Shown here: one piece after another, positions 11,345 through 20,208 of the stretch | How the letters are laid out: every line of letters starts with the position of its first letter | Position numbering within the stretch: the first letter of the stretch is position 1 | Source of the DNA: Pseudomonadota bacterium | GTDB taxonomy: Bacteria > Myxococcota_A > Polyangia > Haliangiales > Haliangiaceae | Assembly (NCBI GenBank): GCA_023428295.1 | Contig: JAEYYV010000184.1 | Span: 19,753-83,752 of the forward strand | Length of the DNA: 64,000 nucleotides | Reading direction: 5' to 3' | Position numbers and translations under genes: made by a program | Notes under the pieces: generated by a model | What the model was told of the DNA's origin: nothing | The model's database searches: none | Seen by the model: the letters and a program-made list of their open reading frames with translations, nothing else

Positions 11345-11983
11345 ATGGCGCGCGTCACGCTCGACGGGTTCTACGCGGTCCTCGATCGCGAGGACGAAGC
11401 GCTCGCGCGCACGCTGCTCGCCAACGGCGCGCGTATCCTGCAGGTGCGCCTCAAGTCGCGCGGTCGACGCGTCGGTGCGGCAGAGATCCTGCGCGTCGCG
11501 ACGATGGCGCGCGCCGTGTGCGACGAACATGGCGCGAAGCTCGTGGTGAACGATCGCTTCGATCTCGCGCTGCTCGCGAAGGCCGATGGCGTTCATCTCG
11601 GGCAGACGGATCTGCACGTGGATCGCGTGCGCGAGCTGGTGGGCGACAAGCTGTTCATCGGCGTGTCCACGCACAACGCGGCGCAGGTGCGCGCGGCGCT
11701 GCGGCTCGATCCCGACTACATCGCGTATGGCCCGGTGTTCGAGACCGCCACCAAAGAAAACCCCGATCCGGTGCAGGGCCTCGAGGCGCTCTCGCGGGCT
11801 ACAGAGCTCGCGGGCTCGACCCCGGTCGTCGCGATCGGTGGCATCACCGCAGATCGCGTCGCGGCGGTGTACGCCACCGGTGCAGCGGCCATCTGCGCCA
11901 TCAGCGCCGTGAACGAAGCCGCCGATGTAGGTCTGGCGGCGCGGGCTTTCGGCCGCGCACCCTTTCCGAGAAACGCTGGCTAA
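11345..11983 (+). CDS. thiE: Thiamine-phosphate synthase (ThiE family)
   Basis: TIM-barrel enzyme that joins HMP-PP and thiazole phosphate; 212 aa. Motifs in order are ILQVRLKSRG (phosphate/pyrophosphate-binding Arg and Lys), LVVNDRFDLALLAKADGVHLGQTDL, IGVSTHNAAQV, YIAYGPVFETATK and VAIGGITADRV, all ThiE-like. It lies 21 bp after uvrB, with no thi genes adjacent; thiD is 39 kb away at 50204. A TenI-type regulatory paralogue is the main alternative, but the NDR and GxHLGQ motifs support catalysis. Confidence 0.9.
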   Translation: MARVTLDGFYAVLDREDEALARTLLANGARILQVRLKSRGRRVGAAEILRVATMARAVCDEHGAKLVVNDRFDLALLAKADGVHLGQTDLHVDRVRELVGDKLFIGVSTHNAAQVRAALRLDPDYIAYGPVFETATKENPDPVQGLEALSRATELAGSTPVVAIGGITADRVAAVYATGAAAICAISAVNEAADVGLAARAFGRAPFPRNAG

Positions 11984-12104
11984 GGGTTGGATATTGCGTT
12001 GAAACTCGCTATCGACGAGACTCGTGCGACCTGAATAGAGTGAGCATCTCTAACGTCTGCAGCTCACCTGGTCACGCGACCCGCGTTGTTCAAAGGAAGT
12101 CCCC

Positions 12105-12425
12105 ATGAAGATCGGTGTCCTCGCCTCGTTCTCCGTCATCGCCGGCGCCCTCTCGTTCGCGCTGATCACGTCGACTCCGCGCCAGGTGGAAGCGGCGGAC
12201 GCGTGTCAGCACAAAGACTTCAAGACGAAGATGGTGAAGGAGGCGTGCGAGAAGGGTGGGCAGAAGGCGGCGAAGGACGCGATGAAAGCGTGGATGAAAG
12301 AGAAGAAGCTCAAGAGCTGTAACCAGTGCCACACCAAGTTGGCGCCCAGCTACGAGCTCAAGAAGGACGGCCTCGAGCAGTTCGAGAAGCTCGGCGGCGA
12401 GCTCTTGCCCGGCGCGAAGAGGTAG
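12105..12425 (+). CDS. Small exported CXXCH protein (cytochrome c-like)
   Basis: 106-aa exported protein with a signal peptide (residues 1-30, ending VEAADA). The mature part is Lys-rich and helical and carries one haem c attachment motif, SCNQCHTKL, near residue 71. Ligation of a single haem in the periplasm is the obvious inference; a downstream Met for the sixth ligand is absent after the motif, so the haem could be bis-His or high-spin if present. The ribosome binding site is AAGGAAG. It stands alone, 121 bp after thiE and facing the cpoB-like gene. I do not know a named family for it. Confidence 0.8.
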   Translation: MKIGVLASFSVIAGALSFALITSTPRQVEAADACQHKDFKTKMVKEACEKGGQKAAKDAMKAWMKEKKLKSCNQCHTKLAPSYELKKDGLEQFEKLGGELLPGAKR

Positions 12426-12458
12426 CGTCGCGAAGCACCAGCGCCTGAACGCGCGGCG

Positions 12459-13244
12459 CTACGATGTGCACTTCGCTTTGTTCTTCGCGTCCTTCTTCAA
12501 GGCGGCGTCGAGATCGGTCGACGCCTTCGTCACGTTGGACTTCGGATACTTCTGCTTGATGAGCCCGAGGTACGCACGCGCCTCGGTGCAGTTCTTGAGG
12601 TTCTGCGCGGCGACGGCGGCGAAGTAGAGCGCGTCGTCGGCGAGCTGGCTGTCGGCGTACTTGTCAGCGACGACTTGATACGCGGCGATCGCCTTGTCCC
12701 AGTCCTTCAGGTTCGAGTGGCTCTGCCCGCGGAAATACTGCGCGTCGGCAGCGCGTGCGTGCGTGGGAAACGACGAGACGAGGCGCTTGAAGATATCGAT
12801 CGCGTCGTTGTAGCGAGCCGCCTCGAACGCCGTCGAGCCGAGTCGCCACAGGTCATCGGGCGAGCTGTTCGCGCTCGGCTTGCCGCTCTCGAGCTGCGCG
12901 AGGCGAGCTTCGAGCGCATCCACGCGCTGCGTTTGCGTGGCGAGCGCCATCTTCAGCTCGTTGACGCCTTGGTTCACCGCGGTGACGAGGCCGTTCGCGG
13001 TGCGCACGTCCTGGCGAAGTTGATCGACATCCGCGCCGAGGTCCGCCGAGTTGCGCTTGAGGAGCTTGGCCGCGTCGTCGAGGGTCTTCTGCAGCTCGGA
13101 GATCTTGCCGGACAAATCCTGCTCTTTGCTCGACAGCCGCGTGTCGAGGCCCTTGATGTCCTTGCGCATGGCCTCGCCCTCGGACTTGGTGGTCGCCCAA
13201 AAGCAGCCCGACAACATGGTGACAACGAGGAGGAGCTTGGTCAT
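12459..13244 (-). CDS. cpoB: CpoB/YbgF-like TPR lipoprotein
   Basis: Envelope lipoprotein of 261 aa. The signal peptide ends at a lipobox (MLSGC), then come a coiled coil (about residues 20-130, with DIKGLDTRLSSKEQD and repeated heptads) and a C-terminal TPR block of the YbgF type (DLWRLGSTAFEAARYNDAI, AQYFRGQSHSNLKDWDKAI, DDALYFAAVAAQNLKN). This is the CpoB/YbgF layout, which links the Tol-Pal system to peptidoglycan synthesis in E. coli. The start is four bases after the Pal-like stop, and its GGAGG ribosome site lies inside the end of that gene. A longer frame upstream is an overlap artefact. Confidence 0.85.
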   Translation of the reverse strand: MTKLLLVVTMLSGCFWATTKSEGEAMRKDIKGLDTRLSSKEQDLSGKISELQKTLDDAAKLLKRNSADLGADVDQLRQDVRTANGLVTAVNQGVNELKMALATQTQRVDALEARLAQLESGKPSANSSPDDLWRLGSTAFEAARYNDAIDIFKRLVSSFPTHARAADAQYFRGQSHSNLKDWDKAIAAYQVVADKYADSQLADDALYFAAVAAQNLKNCTEARAYLGLIKQKYPKSNVTKASTDLDAALKKDAKNKAKCTS

Positions 13245-13248
13245 CGGA

Positions 13249-13995
13249 TTACCTCCACTGGAATTCGACGCGGCGATCCTTGTCGTCGCCGAGGCCGGTT
13301 GGCTCGGTCTCGCCCTTGGGCACGATCTGCATGCGCGCCGGATCTGCGCCGAGGCGAGCCATGTAGTCCGCCACCGACTGCGCACGTCGCTCGGACAGCG
13401 CGATGTTGTACTCCTCGGTGCCCGACGTATCGGTGTGACCGACGAGGAACACGTTCTTACCCTTGGTCTTCTCGATGCACTGCGCGTTGTTGTCGAGGCG
13501 ATCGCGCTCCGACTGCTGGATGCTCGAGTCGTCGAAGCCGAAGTACACCGTGGACAGCGGGCACGCGCCCGGATCGTTCGACGCCTCGCCCGCGCGCTTG
13601 CAGTACCCGTTCACGCAGTCTTCGTCGTCGGCGCAGTCCTCGTCCTTGCTGCACTTGGTGCCGCGATTACACGCGCCGTTCTCGCAGGTGCCGCCGGGAC
13701 CGCAATCACCGTCGGACGCGCACGGCTTGCACTTGCTCGCCTGGCAGACCTGGCCCGCAGGACACTGATCGTCTTTGGTGCACTCGGGCGCAGCGATGCA
13801 CGCGTTCGCGCTGCATCGTTTACCTTGGCCGCAATCGGAGTCTTCCGTGCACTCGACGCACTTGTTCTCCGCGCACTTCTTCCCGTCCTTGCAGTCCTTG
13901 TCGCCTTTGCACCCCGGCTTGGCCGGATCGCTACAAGACACCGCGAGGGCCGAGCCCAACAACATCGCAAACGCTGCGAGCAGGATCGCTCTCAT
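13249..13995 (-). CDS. OmpA/Pal-family protein with Cys-rich linker
   Basis: 248-aa outer-membrane-associated, peptidoglycan-binding protein. A signal peptide (LAVSCSDP, probable lipobox) is followed by about 110 residues of Cys-rich repeats of the type CKDGKKCAENKCVEC, DSDCGQGKRC, DDQCPAGQVC and DGDCGPGGTC. A C-terminal OmpA domain follows, with VGHTDTSGTEEYNIALSERRA and DRRVEFQW, including the diaminopimelate-contacting Arg. Position before a CpoB-like gene supports a Pal role, but the disulfide-rich tether is unusual. It is divergent from the response regulator at 14031, with only 35 bp between starts. Confidence 0.86.
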   Translation of the reverse strand: MRAILLAAFAMLLGSALAVSCSDPAKPGCKGDKDCKDGKKCAENKCVECTEDSDCGQGKRCSANACIAAPECTKDDQCPAGQVCQASKCKPCASDGDCGPGGTCENGACNRGTKCSKDEDCADDEDCVNGYCKRAGEASNDPGACPLSTVYFGFDDSSIQQSERDRLDNNAQCIEKTKGKNVFLVGHTDTSGTEEYNIALSERRAQSVADYMARLGADPARMQIVPKGETEPTGLGDDKDRRVEFQWR

Positions 13996-14030
13996 GGCAG
14001 GACCCTAACATCTGGTAGGGTCTGGGCGAA

Positions 14031-15410
14031 ATGGCGCGCTCGACGATCCTCGTCATCGATGACGAGCCCAACATCCTGACGACGGTCCGCCGCTCGTTGG
14101 AGATCGAGGGCTTCAAGGTAGAGGTCGCCGGGAACGGTGCGCTGGGCCTGGCCAAGCTCGCCGACGGGGACATCGATCTCGTCCTCCTCGACGTGATGAT
14201 GCCCGGCGAGACCGGCCTCGAGGTCCTGCCCAAGATCCGCGTGGCGAGCCCGGACACGATCGTCGTGATGATGTCCGGCAACGCCACCATCGAGACCGCG
14301 GTCCAGGCCACCAAAGGCGGCGCCCACGACTTCGTCGAGAAGCCGCTGTCGGGCGACAAGCTGCTCATCACCGTGCAGAACGCGCTGTCGTTCGCACGGC
14401 TCGCCCGCGAGAACCTGAAGGCGCGCAATCGCGTCACCACCGACTTCGCCATGATCGGCAAGGGCGGGGCGATGCGCGCGATCTTCGACAAGGTCGGCAA
14501 GACCGCGCCCACCAACGGCCGCGTGCTGATCACGGGTGAGAATGGAACGGGTAAGGAGCTCGTCGCGCGTGCGATTCACGAGCACAGCCGTCGCGTGGAC
14601 GGCCCGTTCGTGAAGCTCAACTGCGCGGCGATTCCCTCGGAGTTGATCGAGAGCGAATTGTTCGGACACGAGAAGGGCGCCTTCACCGGAGCGACGCAGC
14701 AGCGGCGCGGAAAATTCGAGCTGGCGGACGGGGGCACCCTGTTTCTCGACGAGGTGGGTGACATGAACCCCAGCGCGCAGGCCAAAGTGTTGCGCGTCCT
14801 ACAAGAAAACGAGCTCGAGCGCGTTGGCGGGGCCGAGACTATCAAGGTGGATGTCCGCGTCGTGGCCGCCACCAACAAGGACCTGTCCGCGGAGATCGCG
14901 GCCGGCCGGTTCCGCGAGGACCTCTATTACCGCCTCGCCGTGGTGCCGATCGAGCTGCCACCGCTACGCGCCCGTCGCGAGGACCTCCCGTCGCTCGTCC
15001 AGCACTTCATCGAGCAGGTCTGCGCGGACAACGGGCGGCGGCTGAAGAAGGTCGCGCCGTCGGCGATGACGCTGCTCATGCAGCACGAGTGGCCGGGCAA
15101 CGTGCGCGAGCTGAAGAACGTCGTCGAGCGCCTCGCGATCCTGACGGGCGATGCCGAGGTGATCACCGAGGCCGACGTCGGCGATGCGCTGCCGCGCGTG
15201 AAGGCCGTGAAGGCCGAGTTCGCACGCGGCACGCCGTTCAAGGATCTCGTCTCCGCCGCCGAGCGCGAGATCATCATGGCTGCTCTCGAGGCAAACGAGC
15301 ACCACGTGTCCAACACCGCGCGCGAGCTGCAGCTCGAGCGCAGTCACCTGTACAAGAAGATGCGCTCGCTCGGCATCGACCATCGCGCGGACGACGACGA
15401 CGACAAGTAG
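14031..15410 (+). CDS. NtrC-family sigma-54-dependent response regulator
   Basis: 459-aa activator. The receiver domain spans residues 1-120, with the phospho-acceptor Asp near 54 (LVLLDVMMPG) and acidic IDDEPN. The AAA+ domain has Walker A GENGTGKE at about 169-176, the sigma-54-contacting GAFTGA at about 217-222 and FLDEVGDM as Walker B. A C-terminal Fis-type helix-turn-helix is VSNTARELQLERSHLYKKM. No histidine kinase gene is adjacent, so its partner is encoded elsewhere (orphan). Divergence from the pal-cpoB pair makes envelope genes a possible target. Confidence 0.95.
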   Translation: MARSTILVIDDEPNILTTVRRSLEIEGFKVEVAGNGALGLAKLADGDIDLVLLDVMMPGETGLEVLPKIRVASPDTIVVMMSGNATIETAVQATKGGAHDFVEKPLSGDKLLITVQNALSFARLARENLKARNRVTTDFAMIGKGGAMRAIFDKVGKTAPTNGRVLITGENGTGKELVARAIHEHSRRVDGPFVKLNCAAIPSELIESELFGHEKGAFTGATQQRRGKFELADGGTLFLDEVGDMNPSAQAKVLRVLQENELERVGGAETIKVDVRVVAATNKDLSAEIAAGRFREDLYYRLAVVPIELPPLRARREDLPSLVQHFIEQVCADNGRRLKKVAPSAMTLLMQHEWPGNVRELKNVVERLAILTGDAEVITEADVGDALPRVKAVKAEFARGTPFKDLVSAAEREIIMAALEANEHHVSNTARELQLERSHLYKKMRSLGIDHRADDDDDK

Positions 15411-15422
15411 CGCTTCGCCGCG

Positions 15423-16949
15423 TCAGTCGTTGGGCGGAGTGACGTAGACGATGCGCGCGCGCACCGACGAGCCCGAGGTGTCCGGCGCTTGGCCGCTGTC
15501 GTCACGCCAGACGACCACGAACGCGTCGTCGGGGAGCGCGGCGACCGAAGGCTTCGATTGATCTCCGACGGTCGTCGTCGGAATCACCATCTCCTCGGTC
15601 AGCGCCGTGCCGTTGGAGTCGTACGCGCGACCGTACACACCGCAGCCCTGGCCATCGCCGTTGGCGTTGCACGAGTGCCACGTGACAAACATCTTGCCCG
15701 CCGCGTTCGTCGCCACGCCGAACGTCTCGTACGAACCGAAGTCCGTGCCGCTCTTCGTCGTGACCACGGTGGCCGTGCCCTGAACGGCGCCCGTGGCGTT
15801 GGTGCGATAGAGCTCGATGCGCCCCGGACCGTCGAAGCCCGTCGCGAGGGCCCAACGTACGAGGATCGCGAACCCCTGCCCGAGCGGCGCGACCCGAACC
15901 GCTTCGACAACGTCCGTCGCCGTCGCTGGCAGAAACTCGGTGTCGGGGATCGAGAACGCGTTGGTCAGGTTCGCGATGCGCACGTGCACGCTGCCGCCGA
16001 CGAGCCACGCGTAGAGCACGTTCGTTCCGGCGAGCTGTGCGGTGACGGCGGGACGTGAGGGCGAGGCGACCGTCGACACGTTCACCGGCGCTGCGAGCGT
16101 GGTGCAGTCCGCGCGCACGATCGCGCCGCGGACGGTCGCTGCGGTGTTGAGCGTGCGCCACGTGACCGCGAAGTTCTGGTTAGACAGCGGCGCGATCGAC
16201 ACGACATCCGCGAACGGATCCTGCGAGATCTCGAGCTGTGACGGTGTGGCGTTGCCCTGCGCGTCGAGCGAGCGACACGCGACACCATCGCGCGTCGACG
16301 GAGACAGCTCCGAGTAGTCCCACACGAGCAGCGTGGCGGGACCCGCGGTCGCCACGGCCGGCACGCTGGGAAAGCCCGTCGGCGTGGTGGTCAGCTGGAA
16401 CGCGTTGGTGCCGGCGGCCACGCGTGTGGATGCCGGTTTGCCCGTCACATCGAAGCGACGCGCGAACAGCGAGCACGGATCGTTGTCGCATTGATCGCGG
16501 TACGTGACGGTCCACAGGCCGTCCGCAGCCGCGCTGACCTGGAAGCCGTTCGCCTCGGAGTCGTTCGACGGAAACTGATCGCCGGCGACATCGGTGTTCA
16601 CCACGAAGTCCATGCTGTCGAGCGTGACGCTCGCGGCGGGATCGTCGACGAGCGCCGTGGTGGATCCGCGCCCGACGACGAGATCATCGGCATCGAGTGC
16701 GTCGACGGAGATGCGGAGGCTTCCATCGCGCTCCGGTGCGGACACGCTGAACGTGACGGGAAATGCTTGGCCGAGCGTCAGCTCTTGCGTGCGCTCCGCT
16801 CCGCCGTTGGACAGCGTCACGCGCAGCGCGACCGCGTCGTGAACCGCGGGGCGCGCGTTCACCGTCACCACGGTGTATGCCTGCACGCTCGGTTCGCTAC
16901 ACGCCGCGACGGCGCATGCGAGACCGGTGAAGAGCAGCGAACGATTCAT
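15423..16949 (-). CDS. Lipoprotein of unknown function (508 aa)
   Basis: Exported lipoprotein: the signal peptide ends with a lipobox at AVAAC (residue 17). The remaining sequence is beta-rich and acidic with repeated 'VTWR', 'LLVWDY', 'FVTWHS' and 'FVVVWRD' strands, each preceded by alanine-rich loops. This suggests a beta-propeller or repeated beta-sandwich similar to those of other myxobacterial surface lipoproteins. Several Cys pairs (CDNDPC, SCNANGDGQGC) may form disulfides. No catalytic motif was seen. Its start overlaps the TPR gene stop by four bases (ATGA), so it is the last gene of the kinase operon. Confidence 0.75.
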   Translation of the reverse strand: MNRSLLFTGLACAVAACSEPSVQAYTVVTVNARPAVHDAVALRVTLSNGGAERTQELTLGQAFPVTFSVSAPERDGSLRISVDALDADDLVVGRGSTTALVDDPAASVTLDSMDFVVNTDVAGDQFPSNDSEANGFQVSAAADGLWTVTYRDQCDNDPCSLFARRFDVTGKPASTRVAAGTNAFQLTTTPTGFPSVPAVATAGPATLLVWDYSELSPSTRDGVACRSLDAQGNATPSQLEISQDPFADVVSIAPLSNQNFAVTWRTLNTAATVRGAIVRADCTTLAAPVNVSTVASPSRPAVTAQLAGTNVLYAWLVGGSVHVRIANLTNAFSIPDTEFLPATATDVVEAVRVAPLGQGFAILVRWALATGFDGPGRIELYRTNATGAVQGTATVVTTKSGTDFGSYETFGVATNAAGKMFVTWHSCNANGDGQGCGVYGRAYDSNGTALTEEMVIPTTTVGDQSKPSVAALPDDAFVVVWRDDSGQAPDTSGSSVRARIVYVTPPND

Positions 16950-17500
16950 GGTGGGAAGTTGATGTTACCGAGCGAGGTCGTCGGCGGGCTGGTTCCACCG
17001 TCGCGCGTGGCTGCATAGATGCCAACACCCGCGCCGGCACCCACGACGGCGATGCCCGTCCAGAACCACCACTTCTTGTACACGGGTGTCCCCCCGCCGG
17101 GAGGCGGTGGCGGAGGAGTTTCCTTCACGAGCTTCAGCTTGCGCGAGTTCTCCTTCTCCTGCTCCGCCTCGAGATCGGTGATGTACTCCTCGACTTGCTC
17201 GCGGTTCTCCGCGTCGGGGAGGAGCTTCAGGTACTTCCGGAAGCTGAAGATCGCTTCGTCGTACGCCTTCAGGTTGCGGTGACACTGGCCGATGTTGAAG
17301 AGGATCTCGGGAATCGGCTTCGCGTCGTACGCCTGCGTGTACTGATCGAGCGCTTCCTCGAACTTTCCGAGGTTGAACAGCTTCTGTCCTCGATCGAAGT
17401 AGCGCTTGGCTGCGCGCTCCGCGGGGTCCGCGAACGCGCTGCCCGCGAAGAGCAACGTGACGACGAGCGTGATGGCGATGCGGATCAGCGGACGAGTCAT
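16946..17500 (-). CDS. TPR-repeat exported protein with C-terminal membrane segment
   Basis: 184 aa. A signal peptide (cleavage near SAFADP) is followed by two or three TPRs (YFDRGQKLFNLGKFEEALDQ, ILFNIGQCHRNLKAYDEAIF), a charged coiled segment, a proline run (PPPPPPGGG) and one transmembrane helix (WWFWTGIAVVGAGAGVGIY) with a short tail. Proteins of this layout are very common in Myxococcota next to Ser/Thr kinases; their function is unknown, but protein-protein contact is expected. Both ends overlap neighbours by four bases, and the upstream neighbour is the kinase. Confidence 0.82.
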   Translation of the reverse strand: MTRPLIRIAITLVVTLLFAGSAFADPAERAAKRYFDRGQKLFNLGKFEEALDQYTQAYDAKPIPEILFNIGQCHRNLKAYDEAIFSFRKYLKLLPDAENREQVEEYITDLEAEQEKENSRKLKLVKETPPPPPPGGGTPVYKKWWFWTGIAVVGAGAGVGIYAATRDGGTSPPTTSLGNINFPP

Positions 17501-19536
17501 GGGCGCTTGCGAAACGGATCGAGCGTATCGCTACGGTCGATCTTATCGCCCGGCTTCTTCTCGGGCTTCTTCTCCGCAGGCGGATTGTCCGAGGGCGGGG
17601 GCGTGTCAGTGACCTGCGGCTTCTTGTCAGCCTTGTCAGGCTGCTTCGTGACTTTGGTGGTCTTGACCTTCGTCCGCGTCTCCGTCGGGGGAGGCTTGGC
17701 AACAACGATCTGCTCGAGGCGCAGGGTGTAGTCGCGCTTGTTGCTGGTCAGATCGACGACGACCACGCCGTCCTTGTGACCCGCGCTCTTCACGACATAC
17801 GTGCGACTCTCGGTGGATCTTCCATCGCCGAGGTCGACGTTGACCGAGCACGGCGTGTTGCACAGCTCCGCGGACTGTCCGTCGGCAAACAGTGCGCCGC
17901 TCGGCAACGAATCGAAGCGCAGCTCGACGAACTTCGGCGTGGCGACCGCGGGCTCGTCGACGACGAGCGTGGGCTCCTTGATCGGCGCGGGATCCGGATC
18001 GGCCGCCTCGGCGGGAGCCGGCGGCGCGTCGCTGCTATCGCGACCCGCGAACCACACTGCACCGCCGACACCGAGGCCCACGGCGATCGCTCCACCGATA
18101 AACCACACGTACCAAGGCGTGGGCGGCTGCACGGGCGGCTGCGGCAAGCCGACGATCTGGCTGTAGTACGGCGCGCCGTAGATCTGCGATTGATGCAGCG
18201 GCGCGTGCGTCATCGAGGCCATGCTCGGCATCGACGGCATCGACGCCATCGAGTGCGCGCCCGACGACGGCGTCGGTATGGCCGCGATCGGCGGCATCGT
18301 CGGCAGCTGCGGGGGCAGGTGCGGCGGCAGATGCGGCGGCAGATGCGGCGAAAGCGGAGCAGGGCGGATGCCGCTCGCGGTCATGTTCGCGAACGGTGGC
18401 GGTGGCAGCGTCTCGAGACCGCCGAGCATGGCGAGCAGCGAATCGCGGAGCTCGACGATGTGCTGATAGCGCTGGTTGGGATCCTTCTCGAGCGCGCGCA
18501 GGATGATCGCTTCGAGGCGCTCGTCGAGGTGCGCACCGCCCGTCGTGTTCTTCGGGCGCACCGGCATCTCGGTCAGGTGCTTGCGCACGTACTCGCCGAA
18601 CGAGCGACCGCGGAACATGGGCTGTCCGCAGAACAGCTCGTACATGATCGCGCCGAGCGAGTAGATGTCCGAGCGTCCATCGATGGGCATGCCACCCGCT
18701 TGCTCGGGAGACATGTACGCGGGCGTTCCGATCACCGAGCCGGCGGCGGTCTGAAAGCCGATGTCCTCGTCGTCGCGGTTCAGGAGCTTCGCGACGCCGA
18801 AATCGAGGAGCTTCACGAGCTCGGCACCGTCGGACGTGGGGACGACGATCACGTTGTCCGGCTTGAGATCGCGATGGACGATCTGCACCGAGTGCGCGGC
18901 GGCGAGGCCATCGCAGATCTGCACGAGCACCGCGAGCGCGCGAGGAAGATCGATGCCGGTGCGCGCCCACTTGCCGAGCGATTGCCCGCGCAGCATCTCC
19001 ATCACGATGCACGTGGTGCCGTCCTCGAGCTCGAGGATGTCCGGAACGTCGACGATGTTGCGATGGCGAATGCGATTGACGGTGCGCGCTTCCTGGATGA
19101 ATCGCGCGACGGCGTCTTTGCGCTTCGCGTAGTCCGTGCGCAACAGCTTCAGCGCGACCTCGCGTCCGAGCTTGGTGTGCTCGGCGCGATAGACGTAGCC
19201 CATGCCGCCTTTGCCGAGCAGCTCGACGACGCGATAGCTTCCGAGCGTGGTGCCGATGCGATTGTCCGGATCGTCGACGGTGCGCCTGGGCGGAGGCGGC
19301 GGCTTGGTCTCCGGACGCGGAGGCGCAGGCGTGCGAACGCGACCCGCGGGCGACTCGACTTTGGTGCCTTCCTCGTCGCGATGTTGGGCTTCGTGCGTGC
19401 CGAGCGCGAGCGATGGATGTTCGATGCCGCTGTCCGGACCGACTTCGTCCGCAGGATCGATCGAGAGCGACTGCGTCGGATCGCGTACGACTCCTTGGGA
19501 GGAATGCACGCCTGAGCGCGGGTCGCGAGTCGTCAT
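17497..19536 (-). CDS. Transmembrane serine/threonine protein kinase (Hanks type)
   Basis: 679 aa. A disordered N-terminus of about 100 residues precedes the kinase domain. The glycine loop is LGKGGMGYVY, the catalytic Lys is in EVALKLLR, the catalytic loop is VHRDLKPDNV, DFG is DFGVAKL, and APE is in GTPAYMSPEQ, so it should be active. After the domain come a Pro/His-rich linker, one TM helix at about residues 475-498 (WFIGGAIAVGLGVGGAVWF) and an extracytoplasmic PEGA-like beta domain (FDSLPSGALFADGQ). It has a long charged tail. I chose the ATG at 19536 over a TTG 45 nt upstream. It heads three overlapping genes and lies 81 bp after the HEAT gene. Confidence 0.93.
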   Translation of the reverse strand: MTTRDPRSGVHSSQGVVRDPTQSLSIDPADEVGPDSGIEHPSLALGTHEAQHRDEEGTKVESPAGRVRTPAPPRPETKPPPPPRRTVDDPDNRIGTTLGSYRVVELLGKGGMGYVYRAEHTKLGREVALKLLRTDYAKRKDAVARFIQEARTVNRIRHRNIVDVPDILELEDGTTCIVMEMLRGQSLGKWARTGIDLPRALAVLVQICDGLAAAHSVQIVHRDLKPDNVIVVPTSDGAELVKLLDFGVAKLLNRDDEDIGFQTAAGSVIGTPAYMSPEQAGGMPIDGRSDIYSLGAIMYELFCGQPMFRGRSFGEYVRKHLTEMPVRPKNTTGGAHLDERLEAIILRALEKDPNQRYQHIVELRDSLLAMLGGLETLPPPPFANMTASGIRPAPLSPHLPPHLPPHLPPQLPTMPPIAAIPTPSSGAHSMASMPSMPSMASMTHAPLHQSQIYGAPYYSQIVGLPQPPVQPPTPWYVWFIGGAIAVGLGVGGAVWFAGRDSSDAPPAPAEAADPDPAPIKEPTLVVDEPAVATPKFVELRFDSLPSGALFADGQSAELCNTPCSVNVDLGDGRSTESRTYVVKSAGHKDGVVVVDLTSNKRDYTLRLEQIVVAKPPPTETRTKVKTTKVTKQPDKADKKPQVTDTPPPSDNPPAEKKPEKKPGDKIDRSDTLDPFRKRP

Positions 19537-19617
19537 AGGCGAGCAACCGCCATTGTACGATCGGAAGTAGCCACTCAGCAACCAAACGATTTCGAGGGCT
19601 TGTGGCTTTCGCCACGT

Positions 19618-20208
19618 CTACTGGATTGGCTGGCCCAATACGCGGAGCGCGTCGGAGAGAGCGTTCTGAACGTGGGGCACGTCCTCGACCAGATAACGCT
19701 CGCGGAGCGGTGTAATCGCTTGGGTATTTCCGAGATCGCGAAGCGCGTGCGCGGTGGCGGCCCGGATGTCGCGGCTCGCGTGCTGCAAGAACGGCAGAAG
19801 CAGGTTCATGTCGTCGACGACGCGGAGCACGCCGATCGACTCGATGCCAGCGCGCAAGACCAGCAGGTCTCGGCCCGTCCTCGCATCGCGATACCTGGGC
19901 AGACCGAGGAGCTGGACGAGCGTGCCGTGCGCCTCGTGCGCCTCGCACGGCGACTTGCAGTACTGCGTGAGCGCACGGACGGCGCGCAACCGAACGCCCG
20001 TGTCGATCGAGTCGTCACCGAGCGCGATGTCCTGCAGGTTGTCGAGCGCTTCTTCCTCGCTGTTGTTGTGGACGAGGTTGAGCTGCTGCGTCGTCGGTTG
20101 CGAATCGATCGGCGTCAGCGCGAAGCGCACGCGATCCGCGACCGGACCGGCGACCACGGGGACCGCGATCACGCACACGAGTACCGCAGTGAAGAGCTTG
20201 GTCTTCAT
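19618..20208 (-). CDS. HEAT-repeat exported protein
   Basis: 196 aa. A signal peptide (MKTKLFTAVLVCVIAVPVVAG) is followed by alpha-solenoid repeats of HEAT/PBS-lyase type: VRLRAVRALTQYC, LVLRAGIESIGVLRV, DIRAATAHALRDLGN and HVQNALSDALRVLGQ. It is probably a periplasmic scaffold. The start overlaps the stop of the upstream lipoprotein gene (ATGA), so they are coupled. The pairing suggests it binds or controls that lipoprotein. No enzymatic residues are expected. Confidence 0.82.
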   Translation of the reverse strand: MKTKLFTAVLVCVIAVPVVAGPVADRVRFALTPIDSQPTTQQLNLVHNNSEEEALDNLQDIALGDDSIDTGVRLRAVRALTQYCKSPCEAHEAHGTLVQLLGLPRYRDARTGRDLLVLRAGIESIGVLRVVDDMNLLLPFLQHASRDIRAATAHALRDLGNTQAITPLRERYLVEDVPHVQNALSDALRVLGQPIQ

